A DNA stretch of 64,000 bases from Morchella semilibera (GCA_009192285.1 WBVU01000009.1:124001-188000), one strand, 5' to 3'. Positions 23,127 to 33,535 are shown, numbered from the stretch's first letter. The notes: a model not told the origin generated them from the letters alone. Translations and numbers: made by a program.

Positions 23127-23572
23127 TAGGAGTGATGTACGAGGGTCAGTGGGGCATGGATAGGTTGCGTGAACAGAAAGGTTGCTCGCATCATGCGAAC
23201 AACCTCTTGGTTCATTGCGTGAACAGAAAAATTGCTCGCTTGACATAACCCCTAACCCGGCACCAACCCTCAACTCGCTAAACTCTCACTCCTCAACCCC
23301 TAACCCACGCCAATCCCTAACCCACACCTTCAATCCACAGCCACTTCGTCGCCCAACCAGTTTCGTCGTTGCGCCCGGGACGACTTTACTCTCAACACGT
23401 GTTCCTACTGCTTGGGACCCTCTAAGAGCTTAGCAATGCCAAGATGTCCCCAGGACTTCCAGATGGCTTGTGCGTGTGCTATACCCCGTTAATTGTACCC
23501 ATTTTTGCGAATCAGCAAGGGTGTACTTGCAAGTGCGTGCGGTTATACCACTCAGTTGATCCCTCAAAGTAC
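23127..23572. other. Non-coding, with a short direct repeat
   Basis: The block GCGTGAACAGAAAGGTTGCT and a near copy (GCGTGAACAGAAAAATTGCT) occur about 50 bp apart near 23167 and 23217. A CTAACCC-rich patch (23240-23330) is too irregular to call telomeric. No gene seen. Confidence 0.4.
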
Positions 23573-23654
23573 TACGAGTGTAGGGGTAAGTCTGTAGACA
23601 CCTACGGCTGTTGCAACCACGACCACTGTCTACAGACTTACCCCTACCCCCGTA
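23573..23654. mobile_element. GTAC-flanked hairpin mini-element, second copy
   Basis: 82 bp, the same element as 2631-2712 in opposite orientation (loop CTGTTGCAACCACGACCAC). Flanked by GTAC at 23569-23572 and 23655-23658; the right GTAC is shared with the next hairpin. Confidence 0.8.
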
Positions 23655-23658
23655 GTAC

Positions 23659-23758
23659 AGCGGAGGGTAATAAGTGATGGAACACTTATTTTGGTAAAAC
23701 GCCACCAACATTAGATTTTTGTACTCTCAGGGTGTTCCAACACTTATTACCTGTCGCT
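23659..23758. mobile_element. GTAC-flanked hairpin mini-element, different sequence
   Basis: 100 bp with ends AGCGGAGGGTAATAAGTGAT and the inverted match CACTTATTACCTGTCGCT. Flanked by GTAC at 23655-23658 (shared) and 23759-23762. The arms are unrelated to its neighbour except for the GTAC rule. Confidence 0.72.
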
Positions 23759-23879
23759 GTACTCGATTTTAATCGAGTTTACAATGGAACTGGGGATGAA
23801 TATGGCCTGAGGTGAGGATCCCACCTTAGCTGAGTGAGACCAATGACCGAACCTCCCATCCTGTGATCTTTTACAAGGA

Positions 23880-24260
23880 CGTCAATGAGCCGGGCCAGGT
23901 GGGGGCTAATGTTTAGCCCGGGCAAAACGGGTAGGCCTGGGCCTCAGGATGTTGATACAATCCTAGTAGTTATTCCTTGATAAAGAAAGAGGGAAGGTAA
24001 AAGACATCTATATACTTCCTATCATAAGAGGCAAGTTTAGCTGTGGCACTTTCAATCCTATCTACAACAATGTCAGGAACATTAGTTCGCATTGTGTTGA
24101 GCACCTCTATTTGTGGGAGCCTGAACTATTTAGCTCGGCCAGGCCATGATTTGGATAACATGGCTGAATCTATTTTCTAGCTCGCGCTGGCCTATTGGCG
24201 TCCTTGGGAGAAGCATTAATAATGCTTCCCCTAAGTTAGGCCAAGGTACTGATATTCTCA
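23880..24260. repeat. Decayed dispersed repeat, copy 1
   Basis: Contains GACATCTATATACTTCCTATC, CAATCCTATCTA, GGCCAGGCCATGATTTGGAT and GGCCTATTGGCGTCCTTGG. Related blocks in the same order are at about 26550-26830 and in part at 27110-27460. No coding capacity seen. Confidence 0.5.
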
Positions 24261-24522
24261 TAATTATTCTAAGGCCCTATAATTGTATGACAACCTAAAC
24301 CTCAAGCATACCCGCCTTATAGCCTCCGTACCCTAGGCTGCTATGGGGAAGGGGCCTTAGGGCGAGGCCTTGAGCGAGAATACCTCGTAGACAATACTAG
24401 TCGGACAGGAAAGTACTCAACGTACTCAACCGCGCGCGAGATACGAAAAGCAGCACACATGGGTAAGAACCAGGTCAGCGCTCGCAACGGGGCGGTCCGT
24501 CAGTCATAGAGGCTGGGCCCAA

Positions 24523-26520
24523 CTGACTATAGGCTATAGTCGGTTTTGAGCAAGTATTTGGGACCAACTACCGACTTCGGGGCTAGGACTGCGGACTATA
24601 GTCTAGATTATAGGATTTCAGCTTGGTATATACATCTACCGTCTGCATAGGTATCTACAGCTTCGCTTTGATAGTTGTAATCCAGACCTGACTGTTGCAA
24701 ACCCTTTACATGGCCTTAATACCCATGCGAGTTGCGGGGTGTAGACTTAGGGTGTAGCGGCTTGTAGAGCTACGAGTTAACGGCCGAGCCAAAAGAAATG
24801 AATTACTAGAAATGACTTATCGAGCGAGTAGCTCAATTGAGTGACACAAGGGACAAACCTCGCAGAATCAGTGTACTCAACCCTGTGACAATGAGCGAGG
24901 GATACGGTTGGGAGTCGCTTGACGTTCTCCCGGGGTTGGAGTTGATCGAAGTAATATGGCCTACGGGCCAGCTGTCTGCGTTGGTCAATTGAGCGGCCGC
25001 CTTCTGCTTCTGTAAGACCATGAATGGGAGTAATCTTACAAGAGAAGATTAACTAAATTCCGAAGCAACTTCTGCTTTAGTCGAAAGACCTGTTTGTGGA
25101 ATGAACCTTATGTGATGCTTTCGTCAGTGAAGGTGGGGTGAACACCTTTGTATCTGTCCGCCATCTACGGTTAGAGTGTTTGGGCCCCTTCGATTTTTTC
25201 AATTAAAAAATGGTAAAAATAAATATACAGCCAAGGGCGGGTTCTGATGGGACTGGAACCGCTCAGGAAACAACAAACCCTCACCTACCCATCCCCCCCC
25301 CTCTTCCAACACTACTACCCCCCCCCCCCCAAATCACCATTTTCCACAGCGCAAACTGAGAGAGTAATCCTGGCCCACCGCTCACCCTTCCAGTCGCCCC
25401 CCTCAGAGCCCCGTTATACCCCTATACCCGCTGGCTGCTATACGAGCTCGGTCTAGGTGTCGTATCAGCCCACCACCACGCCGGCGACTGACCGATACTG
25501 GGACGCCTATGATGCTAAGACAGCCATCACCCACGCACGTGTGATACCTGCGCGGACCTATACAATATAACCCACCATACATTAAACTCTCTACCATAGC
25601 CCGCACCTCGCGCCGCCTGCCCTTAACCTCGAATTTGAGTGAACGGTTTCAATGGAACAGCCCGGGCTGTAAAATAGGGTCGGCTCGGACCGGCCCGTGC
25701 CCCCAAACATCGATCCTGGCCCAAGCTAAATTGCGCGGGCTAGGGGCCGTGCTAGATCAATAGCTAGATCAATAGCTGGACTGACATTGCTATCCCATGG
25801 CTCATATCTTGGCTTTGTCCCTTTGACTAGAGCCCTCTCCTGCAACCCACCGCTCATGAAACGATACAAGTCTGGGCTCCACCATTAAAAATCATGTTGA
25901 TGGGTCCTGAGCTCGGTCTGAGAAGATACGGTTGAGAGCCAGGTACCATCGGCTACTGGCGAGTGCTTCTACGGGTGATGGGATAGGTGCTTGCCTCTAT
26001 AGATTGCCTGGCCAGGGCTCAGTGTTCGCAATGGTCAGGTCCAGATTATATATATCTATAGATGACCTGACAGTGCTTCCAGGCTGGACGAACTATATGG
26101 TCATGGTCTGTCCAGTCCCTGACTTTGCCAGGGCTATAGATAAGGCGCCGGAGCATAGATAGCTATGGAGTCTTGAGTGATCACTCGGTTTTGGCGACTA
26201 TATTTGATTTTTTTTTGTGTTTACACCATGGCTATATTGGATTACCAGTGTGAGAGAAGTAATATCTTGAGCTCCTGTACAAAATACATGTGTGAGAAGA
26301 GTGCTGACCCTTGCAGACCATAGACCAGCGCGAGGACCGCAGACACCCGTAGATATCAATGCGGGACTGTAGATGTCAATGCGGACTGTAGATATCTGCA
26401 TGGCAGCGCCACAGCCTATGCCAAGCTATAACCCTATAATCCAGACTACAGTCAGTAGTCCTAGCCCAATAGTCGGTAGTCGGTCCCGGGTGCCTGCTTG
26501 AGATCGACTGCAGCTTTGGT
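24523..26520. mobile_element. 2 kb element with long terminal inverted repeats, no ORF
   Basis: The left arm (about 24523-24670: GACTATAGGCTATAGTCGG, GGGGCTAGGACTGCGGACTATAG) and right arm (about 26370-26520: GTCAGTAGTCCTAGCCC, AGTCGGTAGTCGGTCCC) are inverted copies of each other over about 140 bp with mismatches. A third copy of the arm is at about 62215-62345. The interior has no recognisable gene, so it is a non-autonomous element or remnant. No target duplication was identified. Confidence 0.5.
26349..26401. repeat. Short tandem repeat, three units
   Basis: Three imperfect units of about 20 bp (GTAGATATCAATGCGGGACT, GTAGATGTCAATGCGGACT, GTAGATATCTGCATGG) inside the right arm of the inverted-repeat element. 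Confidence 0.6.
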
Positions 26521-26549
26521 GGTTCTTCCTTGATGTAGGGACATTTTCT

Positions 26550-26830
26550 ACTGTAAGAGACAAAGTAAACGACATCTATATATGTCCTATCACACTAACA
26601 TACTAGGTAGCAGGTGAAATCGTAACATCCTCAATCCTATCTAGGCTGGTGTCAACGACATAAGCTCACTTGTGATGTACACTAGGAGCCTAGGCCATAA
26701 ATATTCATCCCGGGCCTCGCCTAGGCTATTTAGCTTAGGCCAGCTCACAGTTTGAATAGCATGGGACGGGCGAGGCCGACCCTATATTCCAGTCCAGGCT
26801 GGTCCATTGGCGTCTTTGCACGGTACCACG
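26550..26830. repeat. Decayed dispersed repeat, copy 2
   Basis: Matches 23880-24260 in order: GACATCTATATATGTCCTATC, CAATCCTATCTAGG, then GGTCCATTGGCGTCTTTGC. A third partial copy is at about 27110-27460 (GACATCTATACATTTCCTGCC, GGGACATGATTTGGATACCC). Confidence 0.5.
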
Positions 26831-27726
26831 AAGCTCGTGGGTGTCCCTACCTATTGGGTGGTCATTACGAGGCCGGTCTTTGTCCTTGCGGAGTGGGTGT
26901 TTACTTGATTGAGGTTTTTGGATGACTAGTTAACTAGGGCTAAATAATGTTAGCGGACCTATAGCCTTTCAATTAGCGTACTCCCCGACAGACACTAACA
27001 CAGGAAGCTCTTAAGGGCCAGGCTTACATATTTAGCCGGGCTAGACCCTAACCCCCCGGATGGGGCCCTGCGGACAGGCAGGGTCGGGTGGAAGCTGATT
27101 TCTAGCTGGGTTAATCATTATGCCCGGGTTTTAAGACTTTCAATCAATGTTAGGAGTTCTTCTAGGACATCTATACATTTCCTGCCATAGGAGGCAGGGT
27201 AAATTGACATCCATACACCTCCCGCCACAGGCGGCAGGATAAAGTATAGCATTTTGATTTCACCTATTTGTTGCTTATGAACATTATTTCGCGTTGAAAA
27301 ATACTTTGTTTCTACCAACGAACACCCTTATTCGTTAGTGCCCGGGCCAATACTTGCTTGGCCTAGGTGATTTAGCTTAAGCCGGGACATGATTTGGATA
27401 CCCTTGGTTAAGCCGGGCCGACTCTATTTACCAACCGGGGCTAGACCATAAACACCCTTATCAATAGTTCATCATCGGTCAGGTCTCTGCCTATTCATTA
27501 CCCGCCATGTCAGCCCCGGCCCGCAACCATTCACGCTCTCCTCCACACTCCCTTAAGAATCCCTGCTCATGCCTTGGACATAGGTTTATGTACTCGGGTT
27601 AGGATGAGGACGGTGGCATCGGGCTTTGGGCGTGGGGTATTTGGGGGACGGCCTATTGGGGACCTCCTTCGTTATTGGTGGTTATTCTGAGCGATTCGTA
27701 AGTCGTCCTATCAATCAGAACCCCTA
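26831..27726. repeat. Decayed repeats, no gene seen
   Basis: Includes the third partial copy of the dispersed repeat (about 27110-27460) and two near-identical short blocks, TTTCCTGCCATAGGAGGCAG and CTCCCGCCACAGGCGGCAG, about 60 bp apart. No coding region recognised. Confidence 0.4.
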
Positions 27727-28158
27727 CTACGCAACAAATAGGGTCAGCATTGACAGGCTGGGGGATAGACATTTAGATTTTCTGCCACGACGTATCATTA
27801 TCTCGGGACCTAACTGGAGAATGATTAGAAATCTTTGCGGGTCTGATCCCCTCCTTTCCCCCTTCTCCTCGTCCTCCTTTCCATTTTGCTCCTCGTCCTC
27901 CCTGTCCTCCTCGTCCTTCTCCCCATGCACCTCCCTGCCCCCCTCCTTGTCTTCCCCCTCGTTTTCCTCCTTGTCTTCCTCCTCGCTTTCCTCCTCATCG
28001 CTCACCGTCACCTGCTTCATCGTCCTTGTGGCCTTCCTCCTACGTCTACTTCTTGCCGTTATCACCTCTACCGCCCCCTTGGGCTGCATGCCGCCCGCCT
28101 TCTTTTTCCCTAGGTGTGGCCTCTCTGTGTCGTTCCCTGTTGTGAGCGAAGGCCTCAA
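27727..28158 (-). CDS. Acidic low-complexity ORF, uncertain
   Basis: A 143-codon minus-strand frame with a basic patch (TARSRRRRKATRTMK) followed by about 60 residues of mostly Glu, Asp and Lys (DEEESEEEDKEENEGEDKE). This could be an exon of a nuclear or chromatin-type protein, or simply the read-through of a CTC/TCC-rich tract that also leaves the opposite strand open (27626-28183). No folded domain, no clear splice sites and no conserved partner nearby. I do not recognise it. Confidence 0.25.
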   Translation of the reverse strand: MRPSLTTGNDTERPHLGKKKAGGMQPKGAVEVITARSRRRRKATRTMKQVTVSDEEESEEEDKEENEGEDKEGGREVHGEKDEEDREDEEQNGKEDEEKGERRGSDPQRFLIILQLGPEIMIRRGRKSKCLSPSLSMLTLFVA

Positions 28159-29456
28159 TCCATGCAGGATTCCTCAATCCTGAACTCCTTGCTTGCCTTT
28201 GAAGTAGGTCATATGAGATGCTTTCAGCCTTTTTTCATAATTGTTTTTGAAATGTTGGTATTGGGAGATGGACGTTTCTCGTGGGTACTAAGTGGGTCCT
28301 TTCCAATTTTTAGCTTCATGGGCGGTAAAATGATTTATGTTGAACTGTTTGTAGGCTAGATCCTAGTTATCCCCTCCTGCAACCAACATCTTCTTATACC
28401 TCAATAGGTGCTACCTGTCTAGTCAGCATCCCTTAGTATATTTAAAATCTTTGAACCCTTAGCAGGCCGTTGTAAGGGGACTTGGCCTTCGTGGTTGACA
28501 CGTCTGAGGCGGGTTCCTGAATCGGAGATTCGGGATCGAATACACTGCTAGTCTTTGCAATTCTAGCGGGGCCGCTCTGGGTTGTCCTTTGGTGATTTGG
28601 AGGGGTTTCTTCCTTGGAATCGTCGGCTTAGACATGGATGATGGCCGTGGCTATACTCCGTAGCTCCGATAATCTATGCATGTTCAGCACTGAACCCCTC
28701 AGGGGATCAATCCTCGGCACTGTCAACGGCTTGGCTACACTTCGTATCTCCCCTTGCCCCCGCATGCTCGAGACGACCTCTACTAGTCTTTAGATGGCTA
28801 GCGCTATGTATCGGAGGCGTTTCTCCCTTGGAATCGCTGTCTTGGCTGCGTCTAGATGGCCGTGCGGGTTGATTTGTGGAGCTTAAGAATGTGCGATTGA
28901 TCTACAGTACTTGGATTTCGGGGGTACGCTGGATTGAGTGCGTCTAGTGATAGGGACGAGACAAGTTATCTCGAGACCTTGAGCAAGACAAGACTAGGTC
29001 TGAATGTCTCCAGACTTGTCTAGATACTTTTAGGACTCTATCCACATACCCAAACGTGCTCCCCAGCTACGATCTGGACTTTTGATGAGCTTTTGATTTG
29101 CATTATCTTGATTATACTCATGGTGCCAGAATTGAAATGCTGCCGATCAACCCCAATTAATTATCATTTGGTAGTAGAATATTAAGTAAGCTCAATTTTA
29201 ATTCTAGCAGAGTGAGTAGAGGTTCTGTACTCAGGCTGACGGTAAAGATGCTTGCTTCTTCTTAAGACCCGAAATAGGACATTTAAATACACATAAAAGA
29301 GACTAAATGAGTGTGGGTACGTGACTGTAAAAAGAAAGTACTGGGAAAAAATAGTACACAGTAGACCTAGATCCTAAAAACTCGGCAGCATATTCCACCA
29401 CCTAGACTCAAGCAGTCTCCTGGCAGGTTTTGACGAGGAAAAGTAGAACAAAGAAA
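28159..29456. other. No gene seen; one diverged internal duplication
   Basis: Blocks near 28598 (GGGTTTCTTCCTTGGAATCGT) and 28822 (GCGTTTCTCCCTTGGAATCGC) share about 50 bp, suggesting a local duplication. Otherwise nothing recognised. Confidence 0.35.
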
Positions 29457-29878
29457 ATGATAGTAAAGAGAAAAATAAAAAGCTTGTGGGTGGTTCCTCC
29501 TGGACGCTTCAAACCAAACACTATGCCGCCCCCAGGTCAACAACAGAAACCCCGATTCTCTGTAGTTATTACCAACTCTCGAGATCATGAAGACCATGAT
29601 TGGAGAGCTGAATACCAGTACCAAGAGCTGAGCAAGCAAGGTTTTGATGGTAATAACAGGATTTCCTTGTGCTGTAAATTACTGATTCTATCGTGTAGCA
29701 CTTTCCTTTGTTCGAAAAGCGTATCAGTCCGAATATGACAAGCATATTTCTAGCCTGAGTATAGTTTCCGTATCCAAGCAAAAAGGTATTACCGATTACG
29801 CGTCTGTGTCAGTTGCTATTGATAGCGGAAACTGGTTTGATGGGCGGTCCGGGCTTCCCATGTAGAAGGAAGAATTAA
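29457..29878 (+). CDS. Small three-exon gene, function unknown
   Basis: Proposed exons 29457-29649, 29699-29785 and 29826-29878, 333 nt in total (110 residues plus stop). Introns are GTAATA...TGTAG (49 nt) and GTATTA...GATAG (40 nt); phases match at both junctions. The product starts basic (MIVKRKIKSLWVVPPGRF), continues with KPRFSVVITNSRDHEDHDW, and the middle exon reads ALSFVRKAYQSEYDKHISSL, a likely amphipathic helix. No signal peptide, membrane segment or known motif. An upstream exon cannot be excluded, because the frame stays open 27 nt above the ATG. It lies 320 bp left of the second LTR nest. Called from splice and frame logic only. Confidence 0.45.
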
Positions 29879-30200
29879 ATTGGGGGGACATTTGTACTCA
29901 AGTTTAGATGTAACTGATAGGCCGTGTAAATGGTGTATCAAGCGGTAGCAGGATTGTATAATGGCATTTGGTGATATTTTGGAAAAGGGTGGTAAGTGCG
30001 CTTCCTGTATTAGGCGGTGCCAAAGCTGTATGAAGCTATCCCACAGATGTATGAGACATTTGAGGAATCTCTCTCATGCATTAGTGTGTGTGTTGAGCCA
30101 ATGAGAATGAAATAATCATGTGACTTTCAACTTCATGGGGTAATGAGTGGTAACCGAGTACTATCTTCAACAATCTATACTCTCATTATGTTAGCCAAAA
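29879..30200. other. Spacer between the small gene and the LTR nest
   Basis: No feature recognised in about 320 bp; probably the 3' flank of the small gene. Confidence 0.3.
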
Positions 30201-30493
30201 TGTGACGGAGTAACTCGACGCAAAGTAGAAGATAACAATGATGACGCAGAGGGACTCGAGGGGCACAGTCAACGAAACGAGGACATCGACAAAGACAGGA
30301 ACAACACAAGGCAGGTACAGGTACTGGCACCGGCGGGGGCGGAGGCAGAGGCAGGGGCAAAAGGGTGCAGGGTAGGGAGAGTGAGGACCGTATGGACCTC
30401 AACGAGAACGATGAGAGGTACTGTGGGTTTTCTCCAAAGAGGAAAAGGTCTTGCGTGCGAGGAAATATGTCTTTAAGGATAGGAGTATATTCC
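30201..30493 (+). mobile_element. Truncated chromovirus-family LTR (Z)
   Basis: Starts TGTGACGGAGTAACTCGACG and runs for 293 bp with normal LTR sequence, then stops at TATATTCC where the next LTR begins (TGTCCCGG). The remaining half is not found in this window. Confidence 0.75.
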
Positions 30494-30717
30494 TGTCCCG
30501 GCGTCTTCGCATCGGTCCCGAGGGTTCGGTAATAAAGGCGCTGTCGTGATTGTTAAGGTAATGCTAAGCGAGGAAAGGGTGTGCTGGGAAGTGGGTGTCG
30601 TCATTGGACTCTAGGAGGTTCGATGGCGTGATGGATTTGTGCTTGTAAATAGAAGAGATGGTTAGGAGGAATAGGAGGTGTGGTTGCGATTGACCTCTAT
30701 GGGTTTCTGTCCCGGCG

Positions 30718-31341
30718 TCTTGGCATTAGTCCCGACAGTTCGGTAGGCGATGTATGGTTGTGGTTGTTAGGGAAATGTTAAGCGAGAGCGGGGAGTGCGA
30801 AGTGGAGGATGTCGTCATTAGATTCTGGGAGGTTCGATGGCGTGATGGATTGGTAATGCAGAATAGCGGAGATGGTGGGGAGGATTACGGGGTGTGGTAG
30901 TAATAGGTTTCTATGAGGTTCTATGAGCGGAGGTGTGAGTCATATTGGACTAGTGGAGGAGGTGTGTTAAATAGTCGAGATAGATGTTTTTCTTAGTTCT
31001 TTCTTTCTTTTCTCTCTGTCTCGTCTTCCTGTTATTTCGGTACATAGGAATCTACTCCTATTTCTAAAGCCATAGCCTCTCGCACCAAAGACTCGATCCT
31101 CTGACAAGAGGAAACTCATAGTATCTCTCATCGTTCTCGTTGAGGTCCCTTCGGTCCTCATTCTCTCTGCTCTGTGCTCTTGTGCCCTTGCTCTTGCCTT
31201 TGTCTTCGCCGGTGCCTGTGCTTGTGCCTGCCTGGTGTTGTCCCTGTCTTCATCGGCCCCCTCGTCGAGTACACTGTGCTCCTCGAGTCCCTCTGCGTCA
31301 TCATTGTCATCTTCTTCTTTGCGTCGGGTTACTCCGTCACA
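30718..31341 (-). mobile_element. Solo LTR (W) inside LTR Y
   Basis: 624 bp, TGTCCCGGCGTCTTGG...GTTACTCCGTCACA, with a perfect GTTTC duplication (30713-30717, 31342-31346). Confidence 0.93.
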
Positions 31342-31464
31342 GTTTCTATGAGCTGATGTGTGAGTCATGCTGAACTAGTGGGGGAGAGGTGTTAAATAGC
31401 GAGGATAGATGTTTTCCTTAGTTCTTTCTTTCTTTTCTCTCTGTCGTCTCTTCCTGTCACCTTC

Positions 31465-32600
31465 TATCACGGCATGGAACTGTGACGGAGTAACCTGACG
31501 TAAAGAAGAAGATGACAATAATGACGCAGAAGGACCCGAGGAGCAAAGCCTCAGTGACGAGGAGACTGACGAAGACAAAGGTAACACTGGGCAGGCACAA
31601 GCACAAGCACCAGCGAAGGCAAAGGCAAGGGCAAAGGCACAAGAGCACAGAGCAGGGAGAGTGAGGACCGGATGGACCTCAACGAGAACGATGAGAGGTA
31701 ATATGGTTTTCCTCTTTAGAGGAGAGGATCTTGGGTATGAGGAGCTATGGCTTTAGTATAGGAGTAGATTCCTATGTACCGAGATAACAGGAAGACGAGA
31801 CAAAGAGAAAAGAAGGAAAAAACTAAGGAAAACATCCAACCCCGCTATTTAACACTTCTCCTCCACCAGTCCGCTATGACTCATACATCAACTCATAGAA
31901 ACCTACAGAAATCCATCGCATCCACACCTCTTATTCTACCCCACCATCTCCGCTATTTACATTACAAATCCGTCACGTCATCAAACCTCCTAGAATCTAA
32001 TGACGACACCCCCCTTTAGCACACCCCTTCCTCGCTTAACCATTCCTAAACATCACAACAGCGCTTCGACTACCAAACCCTCGGGACCGATGCCAAGACG
32101 CCGGGACAGGAACGTACTTAGTGACGTTGCGGGAAGAAGGATTAGTCAGGGGTTTTCTATGGTGTTCTATAACTTTCTGTTGCAGGGATTCTATGAGTCA
32201 ATGTCGCGCATGTATTTCTAATAAGAGGATTTCCTTGGGGTTCTATGGGTTTCTATGGTAAGAGTCAGCGAAGGGATTTTGGGGCTATATATAGGGAGCT
32301 CTCTCCCTCCCTTGTAGGGGTTTTCCTTCTCTTCTTCCTTCTTCACGCAACCTTCCTGTCCTTTAGTCAATACAAGCTTTAGAATTTCTAGCTACTATTG
32401 AGTCCTCCCACTCTTACCCCCAGAAGGTAGTAGGAAACCTATAGACTTTGTCTCGTACCTCGCTTCGTCTCGCTCCGTTCCTCATTCTGTATCCCTCCTC
32501 TGTCACCTCGCCTAGACTTACATACTGCCGCCACACTTCGTCCTGCCTCGGTTGTGTACCTTGGCACCTCTCGTTCTTGTCCTCGCCTCGCTCTCTGATA
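31465..32600. mobile_element. Second-family solo LTR, itself split by LTR V
   Basis: Starts TATCACGGCATGGAAC, resumes GGAACGTACTTAGTGACG and ends CTCTCTGATA. Net length is about 503 bp, like the 504 bp copy at 15122-15625. Outer flanks CCTTC and CCTTT are a 5-bp duplication with one mismatch. It lies in LTR Y. Confidence 0.85.
31481..32108 (+). mobile_element. Solo LTR (V) inside the second-family LTR
   Basis: 628 bp, TGTGACGGAGTAACCTG...GACGCCGGGACA, with a perfect GGAAC duplication (31476-31480, 32109-32113). This is third-level nesting. Confidence 0.93.
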
Positions 32601-32864
32601 CCTTTATATATAGGAATATACTCCTATCTTTTGAAGCCATAGTTCCTCGCACCTAAGATCTTATCCTCTTACGAGGAAAATCATGGTACCTCTTATCATT
32701 CTCGTTGAGGTCCATCCAGTCCTCACTCCTACTGTCCTGCGCCCTTTTGCCTCTGTCTTTGCCTTTTTCTTTGCTGGTACCTGTGCTTGTGCCTGCCCTG
32801 TGTTGTTTCTGTGTTTGTTGGTGGCCTCGTTGCACTGGTTGTACTCCTCAAGTCCTTCTGTATT

Positions 32865-32972
32865 CATCAGCAAACTCAACTTCTGACTGGAGTCTCCCAA
32901 CAGTCTCCCAGGTCTCCTGAGAGTCTCCTGAGGCTCAGGAGACATCAGGAGACAAATGAGATCTTGCTGATG
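32865..32972 (-). mobile_element. CATCAGCAA MITE, copy E
   Basis: 108 bp, CATCAGCAAACTC...GATCTTGCTGATG, flanked by TT (32863-32864, 32973-32974), inside LTR Y. Confidence 0.85.
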
Positions 32973-33016
32973 TTATCATTGTCATCTTCTGCTTTGCATC
33001 GGGTTACTCCGTCACA

Positions 33017-33535
33017 GTTACATAATGGGGATAGATGTTTTCCTTAGTTCTTTCTTTCTTTTCTCTCTGTTTCGCATCAGCAAGACTTTATTGGTCTCCT
33101 GATGTCTCCTGAGCCTCAGGAGACTCAAAAAATATCCGGGGGTCTCAGGAGACTCTCAGGAGACCCGGGAGACTGTTGGGAGACTGCAGTAACAAGTTGA
33201 GTTTGCTGATGTCGTCTCTCTGTTATATCAGTATATAGTAATATATTCCTATCTTCAGGCTATATATCTTTGCACACGAAACTCTGTCCTCCTCAGGGGA
33301 AATTCATAGTACCTCTTATCGTTCTCGTTAAGGTCCATCTGGTCCTCACCTCCCCTGCCCTGCGCCTTTTTGCCTCTGCCTTTGCTTTTGCCTTTGTCTT
33401 AGCCAGTGCCTTTGCTTGTGCCTGCCCAGTGTTGTTTCTGTCTTCGTCGGCGTTCTCGTTGTAATGGCTATGCTCCTCGAGTCCTTCTGCATCATCATCG
33501 TCATCTCCTACTTTGTGTCGGGTTACTTTGTCACA
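33017..33535 (-). mobile_element. Partial chromovirus-family LTR (X) with a MITE
   Basis: Has only the distal half of a minus-oriented LTR, from the AGATGTTTTCCTTAG region to GGTTACTTTGTCACA. The proximal half (TGTCCC end) is missing. Contains the MITE at 33075-33211. Confidence 0.75.
33075..33211 (+). mobile_element. CATCAGCAA MITE, copy F
   Basis: 137 bp, CATCAGCAAGACTTTATTGG...GAGTTTGCTGATG. TCG flanks both sides (33072-33074, 33212-33214), so this copy suggests 3 rather than 2 duplicated bases. Confidence 0.8.

Larger units (their letters stand above)
30494..33016 (-). mobile_element. Chromovirus-family LTR (Y) containing nested insertions
   Basis: Begins TGTCCCGGCGTCTTCG and ends GGTTACTCCGTCACA. 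After removing W (30718-31341), the second-family LTR (31465-32600), the MITE (32865-32972) and one copy of each duplication, about 643 bp remain, equal to a full LTR. Its outer flanks are ATTCC and GTTAC, which do not match. Confidence 0.8.

Noticed and set aside
23240-23330. Interstitial telomere-like CTAACCC tract
   Set aside because: Irregular spacing and mixed sequence; not a tandem telomeric array.
27626-28183. Plus-strand Ser-rich 185-codon ORF
   Set aside because: It is the read-through of a CTC/TCC tract; the opposite acidic frame is at least as plausible, and neither is well supported.
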